Source of the DNA: Treponema sp.
GTDB taxonomy: Bacteria > Spirochaetota > Spirochaetia > Treponematales > Breznakiellaceae
DNA: 5,353 bases
NCBI GenBank assembly: GCA_031256115.1
Contig: JAIRRF010000315.1
Coordinates: 1-5,353, forward strand
Reading direction: 5' to 3'
Shown: piece by piece, positions 4,258 to 5,353 of the stretch
How positions within the stretch are numbered: the stretch's first letter is position 1
Layout: each line of letters begins with the position of its first letter
The notes under the pieces: model-generated
Databases searched by the model: none
Seen by the model: only the letters and a program-made list of their open reading frames with translations
Told to the model about the DNA's origin: nothing
Translations under genes and position numbers: made by a program

Positions 4258-5353
4258 TTGTTCCTGAAACGTCTTGATATTTTCGGCTTTAAATCCTTTG
4301 CGGATCGTACCCAGATAGAATTTGCCAGCGGCATTACCGCCCTTTTGGGGCCAAACGGCTGCGGCAAATCGAATGTGGTGGATGCCGTTAAATGGGTTCT
4401 GGGAGAGCAGGCGGCAAAAACCCTGCGGGCCGAAAAAATGGAGGATGTTATCTTTAACGGCTCCGAAAACCGTAAGCCTCTTAACGTAGCAGAAGTTACC
4501 TTGACCATCTCCAATGACGAAGGATTTCTCCCCCCGGACAGGTCGGAAATTGAAATCCGCAGAAGGCTTTACAGATCAGGGGAAAGCGAGTACCACATAA
4601 ACGGCAGCGCTGCCCGGCTAAAGGAAGTACGGGAATTATTTTGGGATACCGGAGTGGGCAAAACTGCCTATTCGGTAATGGAACAGGGCAAGATTGATCA
4701 GGTATTGTCCAGCAGGCCCGAGGAGCGGCGTTACCTTTTCGAAGAAGCAGCAGGTATAACCCGCTATAAGATCCGCACTGCCGAGGCCCAGCGGAAGCTG
4801 GAAAAAACCGAAGAAAATATGCGCCAGGTGGAAGGGATCCTGGGAGAAGTAAAACGTTCCCACGATTCCCTTAAGCACCAGTCGGATAAAACCTTAAAAT
4901 ACCGTACATTGCGGGATGAAATCTTCCAGTTGGAACTGGATATTCAACTACTGCGGCTTAAACAGTTCCGTTATGACCGGGACGGCAAAAACGAAGAACT
5001 TCATAAAAGAAGAAACCGCCGGGATACCATAAAGACAGAAATAGACAGCCTTTCCAAATCTCTGGAAGAAAACCTTGATGCGGTTAACTCCCTGGAAGAA
5101 AAACTGGTTGAATATCAAAAAAATATTTACGGTCTTTCGGTTGAAAAAACTGCCAGGGAAAAAGAAGCCCGGTTCCTTTCAGAACAAAGCGCCCAGCATA
5201 AGGTAAAGATCAGCCAGAATGAAGAACGGGAAAAAGCGGCAATAATCCGGATAGCGGAATTAAACAAGGACGCTATTGCCCAGGACGAAGAAGTTAAAAA
5301 GCTCCTTAAACAAACCGCCGACATCGAAGCAAACATAGCTTCCTTTGAAGAAA
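4258..5353 (+). CDS. smc: Chromosome segregation ATPase SMC, N-terminal part, cut by window edge
   Basis: SMC dimers, with ScpA and ScpB, form the bacterial condensin that extrudes DNA loops and aids chromosome segregation. The 365 visible residues start MFLKRLDIFGFKSFADRT with the initiating TTG read as Met. Walker A is GPNGCGKSN (31-39). The Q-loop region is GEQAAKTLRAEKMEDVIFNG (49-68). DTGVGKTAYSVMEQGKIDQV (130-149) and RPEERRYLFEEAAGITRYK (153-171) complete the N-terminal head. From about residue 172 the sequence is charged, heptad-like coiled coil. The hinge, second coil and C-terminal head with the ABC signature and Walker B lie beyond the window; a full protein would be roughly 950-1200 residues. 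The start is fixed by a GGAG site and by family alignment. RecN and Rad50 lack this N-terminal pattern. Confidence 0.95.
   Translation, partial: MFLKRLDIFGFKSFADRTQIEFASGITALLGPNGCGKSNVVDAVKWVLGEQAAKTLRAEKMEDVIFNGSENRKPLNVAEVTLTISNDEGFLPPDRSEIEIRRRLYRSGESEYHINGSAARLKEVRELFWDTGVGKTAYSVMEQGKIDQVLSSRPEERRYLFEEAAGITRYKIRTAEAQRKLEKTEENMRQVEGILGEVKRSHDSLKHQSDKTLKYRTLRDEIFQLELDIQLLRLKQFRYDRDGKNEELHKRRNRRDTIKTEIDSLSKSLEENLDAVNSLEEKLVEYQKNIYGLSVEKTAREKEARFLSEQSAQHKVKISQNEEREKAAIIRIAELNKDAIAQDEEVKKLLKQTADIEANIASFEE

Noticed and set aside
1..5353. CRISPR array, toxin-antitoxin pair or other compact defence system besides hsdR
   Set aside because: No regularly spaced repeats, no paired small genes with suitable motifs and no other defence-type domains were seen on either strand.

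Overview
The window looks like a bacterial chromosome from the spirochaetes, most likely a treponeme. The strongest clue is the tmRNA tag, which reads ADNVSYDYALAA and closely resembles the DYALAA-ending tags recalled from Treponema. The moderate base composition and the SMC start sequence (MFLKRLDIFGFKSF) fit this. The genus is an inference; no database search was possible.

Layout. Bases 1-713 (minus) hold the first 237 residues of a type I restriction R subunit (HsdR), cut by the window edge. Bases 714-1500 hold two housekeeping RNA genes on the minus strand: the small SRP RNA (830-934) and tmRNA (1111-1453), each with a readable promoter. Between them, on the opposite strand, lies a decayed copy of the tmRNA 3' domain. 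Bases 1539-2531 (plus) encode an unrecognised, probably helical protein. It converges on a dCMP deaminase (2534-3019, minus) with only two bases between the stop codons. The deaminase diverges across a 70-base gap from a PfkB-family sugar-phosphate kinase of the 1-phosphofructokinase type (3090-4073, plus). The kinase is followed by smc (TTG start at 4258, plus), which runs off the right edge.

The 184 bases between the kinase and smc are almost entirely one palindromic insertion-like element (about 4081-4231). It has imperfect terminal inverted repeats, two internal hairpins and a flanking direct repeat (TATCCT), the signature of a MITE-like non-autonomous element.

Functionally this is a mixed core region: protein targeting (SRP RNA), ribosome rescue (tmRNA), pyrimidine nucleotide supply, sugar-phosphate metabolism and chromosome organisation, plus one restriction gene at the left edge. 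The genes do not form one pathway. I see no clear new multi-gene system. The points most worth a second look are the MITE-like element in the smc leader, the rearranged tmRNA 3' fragments beside ssrA, an unusual T-loop base in the tmRNA, and two genes whose promoters suggest leaderless messages.
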